Assembly (NCBI GenBank): GCA_014155875.1
Contig: JACEFZ010004199.1
Location: forward strand, 129,966 to 193,965
DNA length: 64,000 nt
Direction of reading: 5' to 3'
From: Cepaea nemoralis
Taxonomy: Eukaryota > Mollusca > Gastropoda > Stylommatophora > Helicidae
A program made the position numbers and the translations under genes. The notes below the pieces were generated by a model. The model did no database searches and was not told the origin of the DNA. It saw only the letters and a program-made list of their open reading frames with translations. Below, piece after piece: positions 1 to 8,954 of this stretch. The stretch's first letter is position 1. Each line of letters opens with the position of its first letter.

Positions 1-258
1 ATTCAACTTCCTTTCCTGTCTTGATTACAGGGTCCATGATTCAGACCCTTAGAGTAGTGTGCTAACAACACAAGCTTTATATACTTGAGCTTTTATACGC
101 TCTGTTAGTCTATTATTCTCCCAAACATTTTAGCTAACCTGGAAAATGTTGTGGCTGCCTTTCCAATGCGTCTGTCGATTTATGTCTCTAATGAACGATA
201 ATCTGATATTGTCGACCCCAAATACACAAACTCGTGGACGACTTTCAATTCGTAATTA
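1..258 (-). pseudogene. RTE-family A LINE reverse transcriptase, C-terminal fragment
   Basis: Read on the minus strand this matches, with many substitutions, the RT-to-C-terminal segment of the family A RTE LINE at about 12260-12530 (words shared include the YLGSTIS-like region and the LLYGSESWTLYS region). It continues the fragment at 1383-1660, from which it is separated by a Penelope-like insertion. The element's 3' end lies left of the window. It is more decayed than the 8955-13082 copy and has no long open frame, so it is a dead remnant. The assignment rests on direct comparison of the two copies within this window. Confidence 0.85.
245..258. repeat. Target-site duplication, left copy (Penelope-like insertion)
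   Basis: The 14 bases tcaattcgtaatta here recur at 1383-1396. The intact family A element at about 12266-12280 carries this segment only once, so the duplication arose with the insertion of 259-1382. Confidence 0.85.
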
Positions 259-300
259 AAATTAATTACCACTCGTGATGTCTTCTCAGAGGCTCCTCTA

Positions 301-794
301 GTGGCATATAAGCGGGATCGTAACCTCAGAGATGTGCTGGTCCATAGCAGGCTACCCCAACCTCACCAGTCTCTTCCTGGCACGGTGGCGTGTCTTCGAT
401 CGGTTTGCAAGACCTGTCCAAACGTACTTCAAACCCAGAGTCTGACATTCCCTAAGACGACCTTCCACATCCGTGAGGGTTTCTCATGCATCATCGCAAC
501 GTCATCTATGCGATTACCTGCACACGTTGCGACATGAGATATGTCGGTGAGACAGGATTACGTCTTGGGGACAGATTTCGACAACATCTTTCTGACATCA
601 CCAGCGGCGCCCAGAAACCAGTATCCATACATTTCAACAGTCCTGACCACCATGGCGTAGCCGACATACAGGTCACGGCCATCAAATCATGCGCATCCCA
701 CGAACGGGATCGGAAGACATTGGAACACCGTCTCATCTTCCAGTTGGGCACACTCTCCCCTCACGGCCTTAATGTCCAACACAGCTTCATTTAA
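301..794 (+). pseudogene. Penelope-like element linker and GIY-YIG endonuclease
   Basis: The first part (301 to about 482) encodes the linker with a Cys-rich motif (ACLRSVCKTCPNV) that precedes the nuclease in Penelope-like elements. The second part, in another frame from about 486, encodes a GIY-YIG domain: NVIYAITCTRC, then MRYVGETG, then the catalytic-type arginine in GDRFRQH and a glutamate in KTLEHRL. It ends at a stop at 792-794. A frameshift near 482 separates the halves and no RT lies upstream, so it is inactive. In the family, the GIY-YIG domain nicks target DNA for target-primed reverse transcription. Confidence 0.85.
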
Positions 795-1281
795 CTTCCC
801 ACCCCACCCCTCCCACCCCTAGCTTACAGTCCACCATCTGGGTACGTGCAGATCCTTTGTATGACATCACAGTCAACTCTCTTGGCGGATTTACGTTCGG
901 TGTTTTGCCATCATTTTCTGAACGACCGCCACTCATGCCTCTCTGTGTGTACTAACACTATATAGGTTTCCACAGCGGTGTTTCGAGCGCTTAACGATAA
1001 TTGCTAATTGTCATCTGCGTCCGTAACATCTTTGCCGGTCTCTAATTTCACTTTTCCGCACACATGGGCGGGTCTCCACCCCACTCCCTTCCCGCTTGAC
1101 CTTTGACCCGTGTACCATACATCCGGTCTATTGATCCACTGGCGCCCTACGTGTGTCAGACCTTCCAAGCTAGGACACAGTATTCAGATGAGTACATTTA
1201 ATTTTAATTAGTTTAATAGTTTAATATTGTCATAGTGTGTTTCATGTAGTTTTGTGTTGGTTTGTATTTGTTTGTCCTGTG

Positions 1282-1304
1282 CTGACGAAGGCTTTGGCTG
1301 CAAC
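1282..1304 (+). ncRNA. Degenerate hammerhead-ribozyme-like core
   Basis: A ctgacga box (1282-1288) is followed after a short, poorly paired stem region by gcaac at 1300-1304, where a functional hammerhead needs GAAAC. Position in the 3' region of a Penelope-like element fits known occurrences of such ribozymes in these elements. The A-to-C change and weak stem II suggest loss of activity. Motif-level call only. Confidence 0.35.
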
Positions 1305-1382
1305 GTCCAATTTGTCTCTTGTAGTCGTGTTTTAGTAAAGCTCACAATCTACTTCTCGTTTATTTGGGTGATTCATTCATTG

Positions 1383-1396
1383 TCAATTCGTAATTA
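1383..1396. repeat. Target-site duplication, right copy (Penelope-like insertion)
   Basis: Second copy of tcaattcgtaatta; see the left copy at 245-258. Confidence 0.85.
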
Positions 1397-1660
1397 GAAA
1401 TTTTGGTTGACGGAGGCGCACCAGCATCTTGTTCCATCACCTGTGTTTTATTTAGGCTAATGGTGAGCCCAAAGTCTTTGCAGGCGTCTGCAAAACGATC
1501 TATGAGCCTTTGGAGATCTTCTGCTGTATGAGTATTCAGTGCTGCATCATCTGCAAAAAGTAGTTCTCTTACGCATCTTGATCTTATTTTAGTCTTTGCC
1601 TTGAGTCTTGATGGGTTAAAAAGTTTGCCATCAGATCTTGTGTGGAGGTATATGCCTTCT
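1383..1660 (-). pseudogene. RTE-family A LINE reverse transcriptase, catalytic-motif fragment
   Basis: The minus strand encodes GIYLHTRSDGKLFNPSRLKA, then LLFADDAAL (the catalytic FADD box of RT) and AEDLQRLIDRFADACKDFG, almost identical to the family A RTE ORF at about 12000-12270. It ends abruptly at 1660, where the sequence switches to a different RTE family. This is therefore a 5'-truncated family A copy inserted into, or joined to, a family B copy. It continues at 1-258 across the Penelope-like insertion. Confidence 0.88.
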
Positions 1661-3000
1661 ATGATCATTCACTTTGATATTCGGCACAGTGTGATTATTC
1701 CCTGTAGCTGGCTGGTATAAACTACAGTCTTCTCCAAGTTGATATTGAGCCCAAATTTCATCAGCTTTGCTGCTCAGCCAGGAGTCCCGCATGTGCCGAA
1801 GTTTCTGCTGCACTACTCTCTGAATGTTCTTGAAGGCATCTTTTTTTTATGTTGACTTCGGGTCATTCAAATGTGCCTTGAGGAGAAGATGTTTCTCAGC
1901 CAGCAATTGGTTGATGTCTTCGGAATTTTCATCAAACCAGTCTTTATGCTTTCGGGGGGCTGGATCCAGGATTTCCATAGCAGTGTTGTAAATTATGACC
2001 TTTAGGGCTCTCCATTCTGTTTCTGTATCCTGTTTAGCTGCAGCATTGGGCTAGAGGCGGTCTTCCAGCATATTTTCAAACAACTGCTGCATTTTCTTGC
2101 TGTTTAGGCGTGTGACATTTAGCTTTTTTTGCATTTTCACCCCTTGAGGACGCCATGGTGGCCTGATGTGAATGTTTATTTTCGAGACAATGAGATGATG
2201 GTCTGTCCAACATTCGGCACCACACATGGATTTTGTCACTCGAACGTCTTGTCTGTCACTCCTCCTGACGATGACATAGTCAATGAGGTGCCAGTGTTTC
2301 GAGCGATGGTGCATCCACAATGTCCTATTTCTCATGGGGAGACGGAAAATTGTGTTCGTAATCAGGAGATCATGTTCGGCACATGTCTGAAGGAGGAGGA
2401 GGAGTCCATTGCTGTTACAATTTCCGACTCCATGCTTTCAAATAATGCCACTCCAAGAGGTGGCGTCCGTGCCTACTCTGGCATTGAAATCCCCAAGGAG
2501 TATAAGTTTGTCTCCTTTGGGAACAGATGTTAATACACTGTGCAGGTCCTCATAGAACTTGTTCTTGACATCATCTTCGTTGGTCATAGTTGGTGCATAG
2601 ACACTCACAATACTTGCATGCTTCCTTCCATTCAGCAGGTGCAACTTAATGGTCATGAGCCTGTCGTTTATAGCCTTTGGAAATCCAGCTAATTTGCCGA
2701 CCAGGGCCAACTTAATGGCAAATCCTAAACCAGATTGGCGTCTTTCCTCGCTTTTCCTTCCACTCCAGGAAAATGTGTAGCCGGCACCTATGTCACAGAT
2801 TTGGCCTTCTTCTGCAAGTCGTGTCTCGCTCAAGGCTGCAATGTCGATGTTGTACCTGCCCAGCTCTCTCCCAATCAGTGCTGTTTGTCTCTCTGGACCC
2901 GAAGCGCCGTCTCTGTCAAGTAGGGTTCGTACATTCCAAGTTCCAATTGTTAAGGGAATATGGTTTACTCTTTTAGCTTTGTTTGTTTTATCTTTGCTTG
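1661..3000 (-). pseudogene. RTE-family B endonuclease/RT polyprotein remnant
   Basis: Minus-strand translation shows, in order: TWNVRT-type endonuclease start (near 2930), ALSETRLAEEGQICDIGAG (2780-2833), LLGDFNARVGTD (near 2460-2500), MHHRSKHWHLIDYVI and AECWTDHHLIVSK (2210-2320; the DH pair is the catalytic box of the APE-type endonuclease), the linker QQKLRHMRDSWLSSKADEI (1760-1813), and an RT scrap (1661-1757). Frameshifts occur at about 2340-2450, and the RT palm is deleted. In life it would nick target DNA and reverse-transcribe its RNA; this copy cannot. Confidence 0.85.
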
Positions 3001-3828
3001 TATGTCGACCGCAGCGTTAGGGTACCCACCAACCGTGGCTAGCTGGTTAGGTAGTGATGGAGCAGACAATGTTTAGGGCACATTTTCTAGCCCCTTCCTC
3101 ATGCTATGGAGGTGAGCAGTGTGTTCCTATAGAGGGCTGCTCAGTCGCTCAGGGGGCTGCCGAATCCCACTGGTGCTCCGGTCAGTAGAAGACGACCATA
3201 TGGCCTGAGCCGCCTGTGTGCAGGTCTGCGACTACGGCTGCCAGCGTACCCACGCCTGCCGCTTCGCCGCTCGCCCATCGCCACAGGGCTTGAAGGTGAT
3301 ATATGACGTTGGATGAAGAATGACTTGCGCGATGACTTTGATTAAAGTGAGGAAGAGTTGCGCAATTCGTCGACCTCACTCTCTTGCCTGAGTCCATCTG
3401 AGTCTAGTGGCAAGACAAGTCGAGACGACTGGAGACGAATACAGGTGCAGTGGATTACCAGGGCACTCTACGTGCCTTGCCGTGCTCATTGCTTTCCACA
3501 ACGCTTTGCAGGTAAACGCCGCTTGCCCATTGAATGAGGAATGATTTCTTCCACGCAGTCTGCCGAATCCTGTCTTCACATGCTGGGTAGGCATACCCTA
3601 GTTTACCGCTTGGTTTGACACCAAATCGGCTACCCATGCCTGGTTAAGCCAGCCTCTCACAGTTGTTGCCCAGGGGGGATGCCGCTGTCGCATGCTGACA
3701 GCTACTAGGAGTCACAGGCACGAGCTGGGTGTCAGACTTGGACCAGTGGGGGAATGGGTCCTGAAAAGGACATGAGAGTCATCCTTACCAAAGTTGCTAC
3801 CAATGCCTTACACCCCCGTACCCCCCTA
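3001..3828 (-). other. 5' leader of the family B RTE copy
   Basis: About 830 bp between the endonuclease start and the Polinton polymerase sequence. No open frame here resembles a known protein, and position and orientation fit an RTE 5' untranslated region. The exact 5' end is uncertain (3793-3828), because no second copy in the window covers it. Confidence 0.55.
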
Positions 3829-4605
3829 TGGCAAAACGTTAACTAACAAGGCCAAGCACACCAATGTTTCATATTGTCGCGGGGCTGGCACGTCAAATGT
3901 GGTGAATGAACCTCTGTTAAAGAAGATGACCATATTGTCAGATGATGTGTTTGAGGTAGAGTCTCTGAAGAAGACCACCTTATGGGATCTACACCAGCAA
4001 ATAGGTTTCTATGTGTACCAGTACGCAAAGCTGCGCATGCTAGAATTTTATTATGAGCTAGGGAGGATTTTCAATTGTGTGAGATGGATACTGATAGCTT
4101 GTATTTAGCTCTAAGCAAACCGATCCTAGCACAGACCGTCAGACCAGAGCTTTAGGAAGAATTTTATAGAGTCTATAGCTCCTGGTTCCCGTCTGAGGTC
4201 TGTGATAGCCATCAACGGGAATTTATTAGGAGTAGGGGAGTTGTACCAGCCTGTGACGCGTGTATGTCTAAGCGAATCTTCGACAAAAGAACCCCCGGGG
4301 TATTTAAGCTAGAGTATGAGGGAACGGGGATGGTCTCCTTATGCAGCAAGACCTATCACTGCTTTGGAGACTATACTAAAACCAGCACGAAAGGGTTAAC
4401 AAAACAACACAACACGCACCTAGACAGAGAAATTTTTCTAAATGTACTTGACACCCAGACAGCGACTGGAGGGATAAATATAGGCTTTAAGACACAGGCT
4501 TCCTCTGTCTACACGTATCGCCAACACAGAGAGCCTTCATCATACTTCTACATTAAAAGAAAAGTACACGCAGACAATTATACCACATCACCCCTAGATA
4601 TATAG
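3828..4605 (+). pseudogene. Polinton protein-primed DNA polymerase B, C-terminal part
   Basis: Encodes the C-terminal third of a Maverick/Polinton protein-primed family B DNA polymerase, which replicates the element's linear DNA. Visible: PYGKTLTN (Kx3NSxYG-type motif, near 3828), GFYVYQYAKLRM (about 4000-4035), the catalytic EMDTDS box (near 4084), and the C-terminal RTPGVFKLEYEG, STKGLTKQHNT and SSVYTYRQ segments up to the stop at 4603-4605. A frameshift near 4050 and an in-frame TAG at 4153-4155 break it. The N-terminal two thirds are missing, cut off by the RTE insertion. It faces the capsid/integrase cluster convergently. Confidence 0.88.
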
Positions 4606-4725
4606 GTGTAAATCTATACCATAATATGTAATAATCTTTTCTCTAATTTTTTCCCCACTACCTTTGTCTACATTTTGCTATCTGTTCTATTAAAATCGTG
4701 GTCTTATGTGTGCTGTGAATATATA

Positions 4726-4731
4726 AATAAA
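4726..4731 (+). terminator. AATAAA polyadenylation signal candidates for polymerase B
   Basis: AATAAA lies 120 bases after the polymerase stop. Further copies follow at 4802-4807 and 4909-4914, all in an A/T-rich intergenic stretch. Motif and position only. Confidence 0.45.
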
Positions 4732-4946
4732 AGACTCAATGTGGTCATATGTGTGCTTTCCTTGTGTGTGTGGTACAGTAAAACTGGCTATTTCATTGAA
4801 AAATAAAAGACTGTCACTTTCTGTCACTGATGTGTAAAGTCACATGTTTTCATTGAGTGCTATTGAAAAATATTGAATATTGTGGAAACGAAAATGTTTT
4901 AATGGAAAAATAAAAGTTATGAAACGAAAAATATTTGTTTTGTTGG

Positions 4947-4952
4947 TTTATT
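4947..4952 (-). terminator. AATAAA polyadenylation signal for the minus-strand cluster
   Basis: tttatt on the plus strand reads AATAAA on the minus strand, about 250 bases beyond the PC4-like stop at 5203. It could end the minus-strand transcript. Motif only. Confidence 0.35.
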
Positions 4953-5202
4953 CAGTGGTATGCTTGACATATTTTTTTTCTTGGTGTTTTCTTGTATATT
5001 CGTGTTGTCGTCTTTCTGGTTGTCGTGTTGTCATCTTTCACGTTTCTTCATGTTGATTGTATCTGTGGAATATACTTTGGAAAAAAGAACAAATGATCTG
5101 CCAGATGCAGAACAGAAACACCACATAGAAACAAACCAAGATAACGCAAATTTTCTTTTTTTCTTCGTTTTTTTTCTTCAAAACTTTATACATATTGTAT
5201 AT

Positions 5203-5583
5203 TCACATAATTGTCTGGATCTCCTGTGGGCTGTCATCTGAACTTGGTAGACACACATCAGACTGTCGGATACACATCTGGGGTTGGTCACACATCTGAG
5301 GCTGATCACACATCTGGGGTTGATCACACATCTGCTTGGGTAGAGTCTTTTGACTTGGGAATCTTCGTTTAGTGCCCTTTTTGACCTGGACTTTCTTTCT
5401 TCGTTTAGTGTCTTGTTTACTGACTTGAATAGGTTGCTGGCTGAGTCTATCAAAGTCAGCTAGGATCTCGCGATGCATAGCTATCAGCTGTTCATATTCT
5501 TGACGAGTAAGTGTCATTCCCAATGGGGCAGGAAACTTGTTCTCGGATTCACCAAAGAATCGACGGATGTGTAACTTGGTCAT
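5203..5583 (-). CDS. PC4-like single-stranded-DNA-binding protein of the Polinton
   Basis: 126 aa, intact. Residues 3-40 (HIRRFFGESENKFPAPLGM, then LTRQEYEQLIAMHREI) resemble the PC4/Sub1 transcription-coactivator fold, which some Polintons and related viruses encode and which binds single-stranded DNA. A basic stretch follows (TKRRKKVQVKKGTKRR, about residues 58-74), then three MCDQPQ repeats and an acidic tail. The ATG overlaps the stop of the upstream 38-aa ORF as ATGA. PC4 identity is from the pattern W/F-F-x-x-x-x-x-P-x-x-x-G-M/V-x-L and is moderately secure. The basic region could also be a nuclear localisation signal. Confidence 0.6.
   Translation of the reverse strand: MTKLHIRRFFGESENKFPAPLGMTLTRQEYEQLIAMHREILADFDRLSQQPIQVSKQDTKRRKKVQVKKGTKRRFPSQKTLPKQMCDQPQMCDQPQMCDQPQMCIRQSDVCLPSSDDSPQEIQTIM
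5272..5334. repeat. 18-bp tandem repeat inside the PC4-like gene
   Basis: About three and a half copies of an 18-bp unit (cacatctggggttgatca type) encode MCDQPQ repeats in the C-terminal tail. The period is a multiple of three, so copy number can change without breaking the frame. Confidence 0.85.
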
Positions 5584-5696
5584 TTCCTCTGTAGGATAGA
5601 GACAAATACAGCCTTGACGCCACCTCCCACTGGTCTAACAATGTCACCATTACGAGTCAGGTAGACCCAGTTAGCTGTGTTGAGTTCTGTAGTCAT
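5580..5696 (-). CDS. 38-aa ORF upstream of the PC4-like gene
   Basis: A short ORF that starts at an ATG (5694-5696) and stops at TGA (5580-5582), overlapping the next ATG as ATGA. Translation contains TANWVYLTRNGDIVRPVGGG and a hydrophobic VKAVFVSILQ. I do not recognise it. It may be the N-terminal part of the PC4-like protein in another frame, or a separate small protein. Support is the ATGA link, repeated elsewhere in this cluster. Confidence 0.45.
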   Translation of the reverse strand: MTTELNTANWVYLTRNGDIVRPVGGGVKAVFVSILQRK

Positions 5697-5739
5697 CTTC
5701 AGAATGAGCTAATGGTACTCGAGTCTGTTGTTAATATTA

Positions 5740-6223
5740 CTAGTGTGTAAACTGGTTATAGCGTCTCAGCTGCATTACGTATGGCATGACTAGGCGACGT
5801 ACTAGCCGATCGTTGACCCATTGTTTGTTTGAAAAGGGCTGGAGAATGCGGGTCATGCTCGCCCCACGACTTTTCATCAAGATGAAATAGATAGCGTAGA
5901 GGCCACAGGCGCTGCTTAACACATCTTATAAGACACGGATATTATACATGAGCGGTGTGTCTGAATGATGGTCAATAAAATTGTACAGGTCACTATGTAA
6001 GGGCGGCAGACCAAATGAGTCAAAGTACTCACATTTGCCTGACCCGTTATAGTACATGGCGAACCAGTGGGAACCTGGTTTATAGCTAGGGTCAGTGTTT
6101 ACAATAAAAGCTGCTGCTTCTATCTAGATGTCGGGGTAGCTGATCTCGAGCGCACACTCTGACCTGTAGTCGACGAATATATGTATCAGCTAGTAGTATT
6201 CTGGTAATCTGCTGTGTGTTCAT
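5740..6223 (-). pseudogene. Polinton adenain-like cysteine protease (maturation protease)
   Basis: Encodes an adenovirus-type protease, which in Polintons is thought to process virion proteins. The catalytic set is visible on the minus strand: His in GSHWFAMYYNG (about 6060), the acidic residue in EYFDSFGLPP (about 6020), and Cys in SSACGLYAIYF (codon 5905-5907). It starts at an ATG at 6223 that shares one base with the major-capsid stop (TAATG). Breaks: a frameshift near 6165, in-frame TAG at 6124-6126 and in-frame TAA at 5926-5928, so it is inactive. Ends at TAG 5740-5742. Confidence 0.85.
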
Positions 6224-7492
6224 TATGAAGCGTAATCTGTTAGCACTTGTCTGGTCTTGGAGATTTCAATTATCCCGTCGTGCTCGGCGTAGACGATGAC
6301 TTGTAATGGCTCTGGGGTGGGTGTGTTGAACTTAAATTCCAGTGTTAAAGGTCCCGTCCTCGGCATCTCAAACTGGTCTCCGTCCAGTAAACTGGGACTC
6401 AGATCAAAGGCATACAGCGTATAGCCATACTTGAATTGATTATAGTCAATTGAGTTGCCGGCGTCTTTGCCTACTAGACCCATGGCTAGGTTAGTACCAA
6501 AATACGCTCGTACGTATTGGTTGCGCTCAAAGTCCATGGTCAGTGGCTTGCTGGTGGCAGCTCGACCGTCGACGGTTACGTTCAGGTACGTCAAACCAAA
6601 TGTTTGAAAATTATACGGGTTATAGTGAAAGCTGCTGATGTAACAAGTCCAATCACGACGCGAGTGGGTGTTTGACTCATAAAAAGATTGTCTTGAGTGT
6701 GATAGCATACCCTGGGGGATAGCTAATGTTTTTAGCACCACACGCTTGAACGGGAATTTCGCGATGGCTCTCATCAAGGCTTTCTCGTTGGCGAGCTCGA
6801 TGGCCGGATTCAGTCTGGCTTTACGAACCACCAGCGTGGCATGCGTTATAATAGGTTAATAACCAAGCGCCCCGTCGGGGGCCAAGAGGTTAAAGGTGGC
6901 CTTGGACGCAGTCAGCTTAATTTTCACATCCACACCGTTTATCATGTAGCGGTCTTGCACAAAAATGTCGGCGTGTAATCGACCCATCATATCTATTTCT
7001 TGACTCTCGCTGGCTAGTTGCCGTCGTGTTCTTAGTCCCTTGTTGTTTTCGCCGTGCGTGTCATCGAGGAATTTAGCTGTGTCATAGAGGGCGGCTGAGA
7101 GATTACTCTTTTTGGCTTCTTCCCCATGGTTCAACGTCGCTTCCAAGTAGGCTCTATACGGATACGTATTTTCACTACGGGTGATTAGCGTGTCGTTGAG
7201 TGAGACGTCCACTTGAGGAAATAAACTGTGCAGATAATAGTTGACAGGAGCGACATCGGCCGTTGGGTAGTGTGACTTTAGCTCTGACGTGTAAGAAAGT
7301 GTTAAACAGATCCAGATACTCTTCACTGGCACCAGAGATGGCAAATTCTATAGATGCGCCGGGGGCTAGCGTTGCTAAAGGGTGTATCTCCAGAAACTGT
7401 CCCTCCTCCACGGCGGTCTGCGTGGGTGGCACACTAAATAGATCCAGACCAGAATGAAGACACTCGCAGGAATGAGGGTGAATCAGAGCCAT
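6223..7492 (-). pseudogene. Polinton major capsid protein (double jelly-roll)
   Basis: About 423 codons. The N-terminus LDLFSVPPTQTAVEEGQFLE, the phrase FLHVRAKVTLPNG, the middle LFPQVDVSLN and ENTYPYRAYLEAT, and a C-terminal PLQVIVYAEHDGIIEI match the family often labelled F54H12.2-like, recognised as the Polinton double jelly-roll capsid protein. Two breaks: a frameshift near 7255 and an in-frame TAA at 6856-6858. Start ATG at 7492 overlaps the upstream stop (TAATG) and its own stop at 6223-6225 overlaps the protease start likewise. Length fits the family. Confidence 0.88.
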
Positions 7493-7917
7493 TATGCAAA
7501 GATATCCGAGTGCTGTTGCTTCTTCTTATGAGCTCGACGATGTGCGGGGGTCAGTTTTATACGTTTACTGGGCCCATCAGGTGGGGCTGCACGTCTCATT
7601 CTCCTTTTACCGCTACCCGATTGGCTAACGTGGTTGACAGCTCCTTGCAGTAGACGCTGACCGGCGTGCTTGGCGTGCTCTTTGAAGGAATCCCCAACAT
7701 TCCTACCAGCCAAAGCAGCTTGGGCCACTCGCAGACCCGTCCCGAGACCTTCTCTGAGTAGGGCCTTACCACTGGTCTTAAGCCAGGGTAGAATCGTGAG
7801 ACCGAGTCCACTGAAGAAGCTGCCGATACTACGACCTCTCTGACTCCGACCACCCACAAAGACCGGCATGCCATGTCCAGCTTGATTACAGTAAAAGTCT
7901 TCGTACAGTCTGGGCAT
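7492..7917 (-). CDS. Polinton basic glycine-rich virion-type protein
   Basis: 141 aa from ATG 7917 to TAA 7492-7494, intact. The N-terminus (MPRLYEDFYCNQAGHGMPVF) is followed by a Gly/Arg-rich stretch (GGRSQRGRSIGSFFSGL) and a hydrophobic/amphipathic segment (LGLTILPWLKTSGKALL). A highly basic tail contains GKRRMRRA and RRAHKKKQQ. Proteins of this shape lie next to the major capsid gene in many animal Polintons and recall adenovirus core/pVI-type proteins, but the function is not established. It shares base 7492 with the capsid start. An in-frame TTG lies upstream at 7932; the ATG is preferred. Confidence 0.7.
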   Translation of the reverse strand: MPRLYEDFYCNQAGHGMPVFVGGRSQRGRSIGSFFSGLGLTILPWLKTSGKALLREGLGTGLRVAQAALAGRNVGDSFKEHAKHAGQRLLQGAVNHVSQSGSGKRRMRRAAPPDGPSKRIKLTPAHRRAHKKKQQHSDIFA

Positions 7918-8031
7918 TTCGACGTAACGCAACGTATTTCATTATTCTAGGTCTGATATCCGCAATCGAAAATGTAACGTGAGCACTGAAGTCCCGGAAG
8001 TGAATGAGATGTTTGTGCCCGTATCGGTGGT

Positions 8032-8695
8032 TCAAAGGATTTTCACCGTGTCGAAGAAGTACCGACTCAGCGGCACGTAATGAGGTTTGTTGTAGGCGCT
8101 ATACACCGAAGCCGACAGCTGACTCATGATAGGAACCGTCCTCAGTAATGGAACCATGACGTCTCCGACTGGACTAGCCGCTATGAGATCACAGTAGACG
8201 TAGATATTTTGCAGGTCGTTATTTAGGTCTACCGCCACTTGGCCTTCTATTAATGGATTGACATGCGATATCTTCGAGGAGTGAAGCCCTAATATATCTT
8301 TCAACTTTTCGCTAAACGTAGCCACGGCCCCCACTTCGAATATTTTCACGATGACTTTCTTTGATGTATTGTCGAAATAGAATCTGACTCGCGTCTGATC
8401 ATCGACCTCCGACTCTTTCATTATTCGATTCAGCTCCGCTATAAACGCGTCTGGTGAGCTGTATAGGCCTGGGGGACATAGTTTTCTGGAATTTCCTCTG
8501 CTGGGTGTATCTTATCCACACTTCGTGCATTAGCACATTGCAGCAGTAGTTGGGAAATTGAATTTCATCCAGACCCACTTCGTAATACTGATTCACCTCA
8601 ATAGTCTGCGGTAACGTGACGAAATAGTGACCTGGAGTGTTCTTGGGAAACATGTTCGGCGAAGCATTGCTCGGTAATATCACGTAGAAACTCAT
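8032..8695 (-). pseudogene. Polinton minor capsid (penton-like) protein
   Basis: About 221 codons. The N-terminus MSFYVILPSNASPNMFPKNT, then FVTLPQTIEVNQYYEVGLDE and IQFPNYCCNV, match the single jelly-roll minor capsid (penton) family of Polintons. The C-terminal half has QNIYVYCDLIAASPVGDVMV and PHYVPLSRYFFDTVKI. A one-base frameshift at about 8470-8500 separates the halves. The ATG at 8693-8695 overlaps the TGA of the upstream small membrane protein (ATGA). In the virus-like particle it would fill capsid vertices. Confidence 0.75.
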
Positions 8696-8936
8696 ATTTT
8701 AGGGTTTGGTAGCATGTAACCCAGACAGCTGCTTAGCAGAGCGATCCACAACTTGCCCTCGGCTGAGTCGACGCTGTCTCGAGACAGATTGAATAGTGAT
8801 ACGCCAATGACGCCATCAGTTGACAGAAGAAGACAATCTCTAGTCGCGGCACTCGCCGACCAAACATGCACCAGACCGAGTGTCTTTCCCCTTCTGTGGT
8901 ATTTTGTGAGTTACTTTCCACGTTGGTTTCTTCCAT
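8692..8936 (-). pseudogene. Small predicted membrane protein of the Polinton, frameshifted
   Basis: The ATG at 8934-8936 opens a frame for MEETNVESNSQNTTEGE. The conserved-looking C-terminus lies in another frame (DGVIGVSLFNL, then KLWIALLSSCLGYMLPNP), and its TGA (8692-8694) overlaps the penton ATG as ATGA. So one gene of about 80 codons with a frameshift is likely. The C-terminal hydrophobic run could span a membrane. Function unknown. Before the LINE insertion its ATG overlapped the integrase stop as TAATG. Confidence 0.5.
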
Positions 8937-8939
8937 TAG

Positions 8940-8954
8940 TATCTGGTTAGGTCT
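8940..8954. repeat. Target-site duplication, left copy (family A RTE LINE)
   Basis: The 15 bases tatctggttaggtct recur exactly at 13083-13097, flanking the LINE. The bases next to each copy differ, which fixes the insertion limits at 8955-13082. Confidence 0.92.

Larger units (their letters stand above)
259..1382 (+). mobile_element. Penelope-like element, 5'-truncated
   Basis: A 1.12-kb insertion bounded by a 14-bp target-site duplication (245-258 and 1383-1396). It holds the end of a Penelope-type polyprotein (Cys-rich linker, then a GIY-YIG endonuclease, 301-794) followed by about 590 bp of non-coding 3' region with a degenerate hammerhead-like core (1282-1304). The reverse transcriptase part is absent, as in many 5'-truncated Penelope-like copies. 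Orientation is + strand, opposite to the RTE fragment it interrupts. Exact clade not determined. Confidence 0.85.
1661..3828 (-). mobile_element. RTE-family B LINE, rearranged copy with 5' end
   Basis: A minus-strand LINE of a second RTE family (the type whose endonuclease is often labelled craniofacial-development-protein-2-like). From its 5' side: 5' leader (about 3828 to 3000), endonuclease domain, a linker piece near 1760-1850, and a short RT piece at about 1661-1757 matching the family B RT at 18560-18640. The linker-to-RT interval is deleted at about 1757. The 5' end abuts Polinton polymerase sequence near 3828, so the LINE inserted in that gene. Its 3' part is cut off by the family A sequence at 1660. 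Confidence 0.8.
4606..5202. other. Convergent intergenic spacer of the Polinton
   Basis: About 600 A/T-rich bases between the converging polymerase (+) and PC4-like (-) genes. It holds polyadenylation signals on both strands and no supportable coding region. Short phrases such as gaaaaataaaag and tatgtgtgct recur two or three times. Confidence 0.6.

Noticed and set aside
4960..5241. 93-codon plus-strand frame rich in Phe and Leu
   Set aside because: A/T-rich intergenic sequence with poly-T runs, overlapping the PC4-like gene on the opposite strand.
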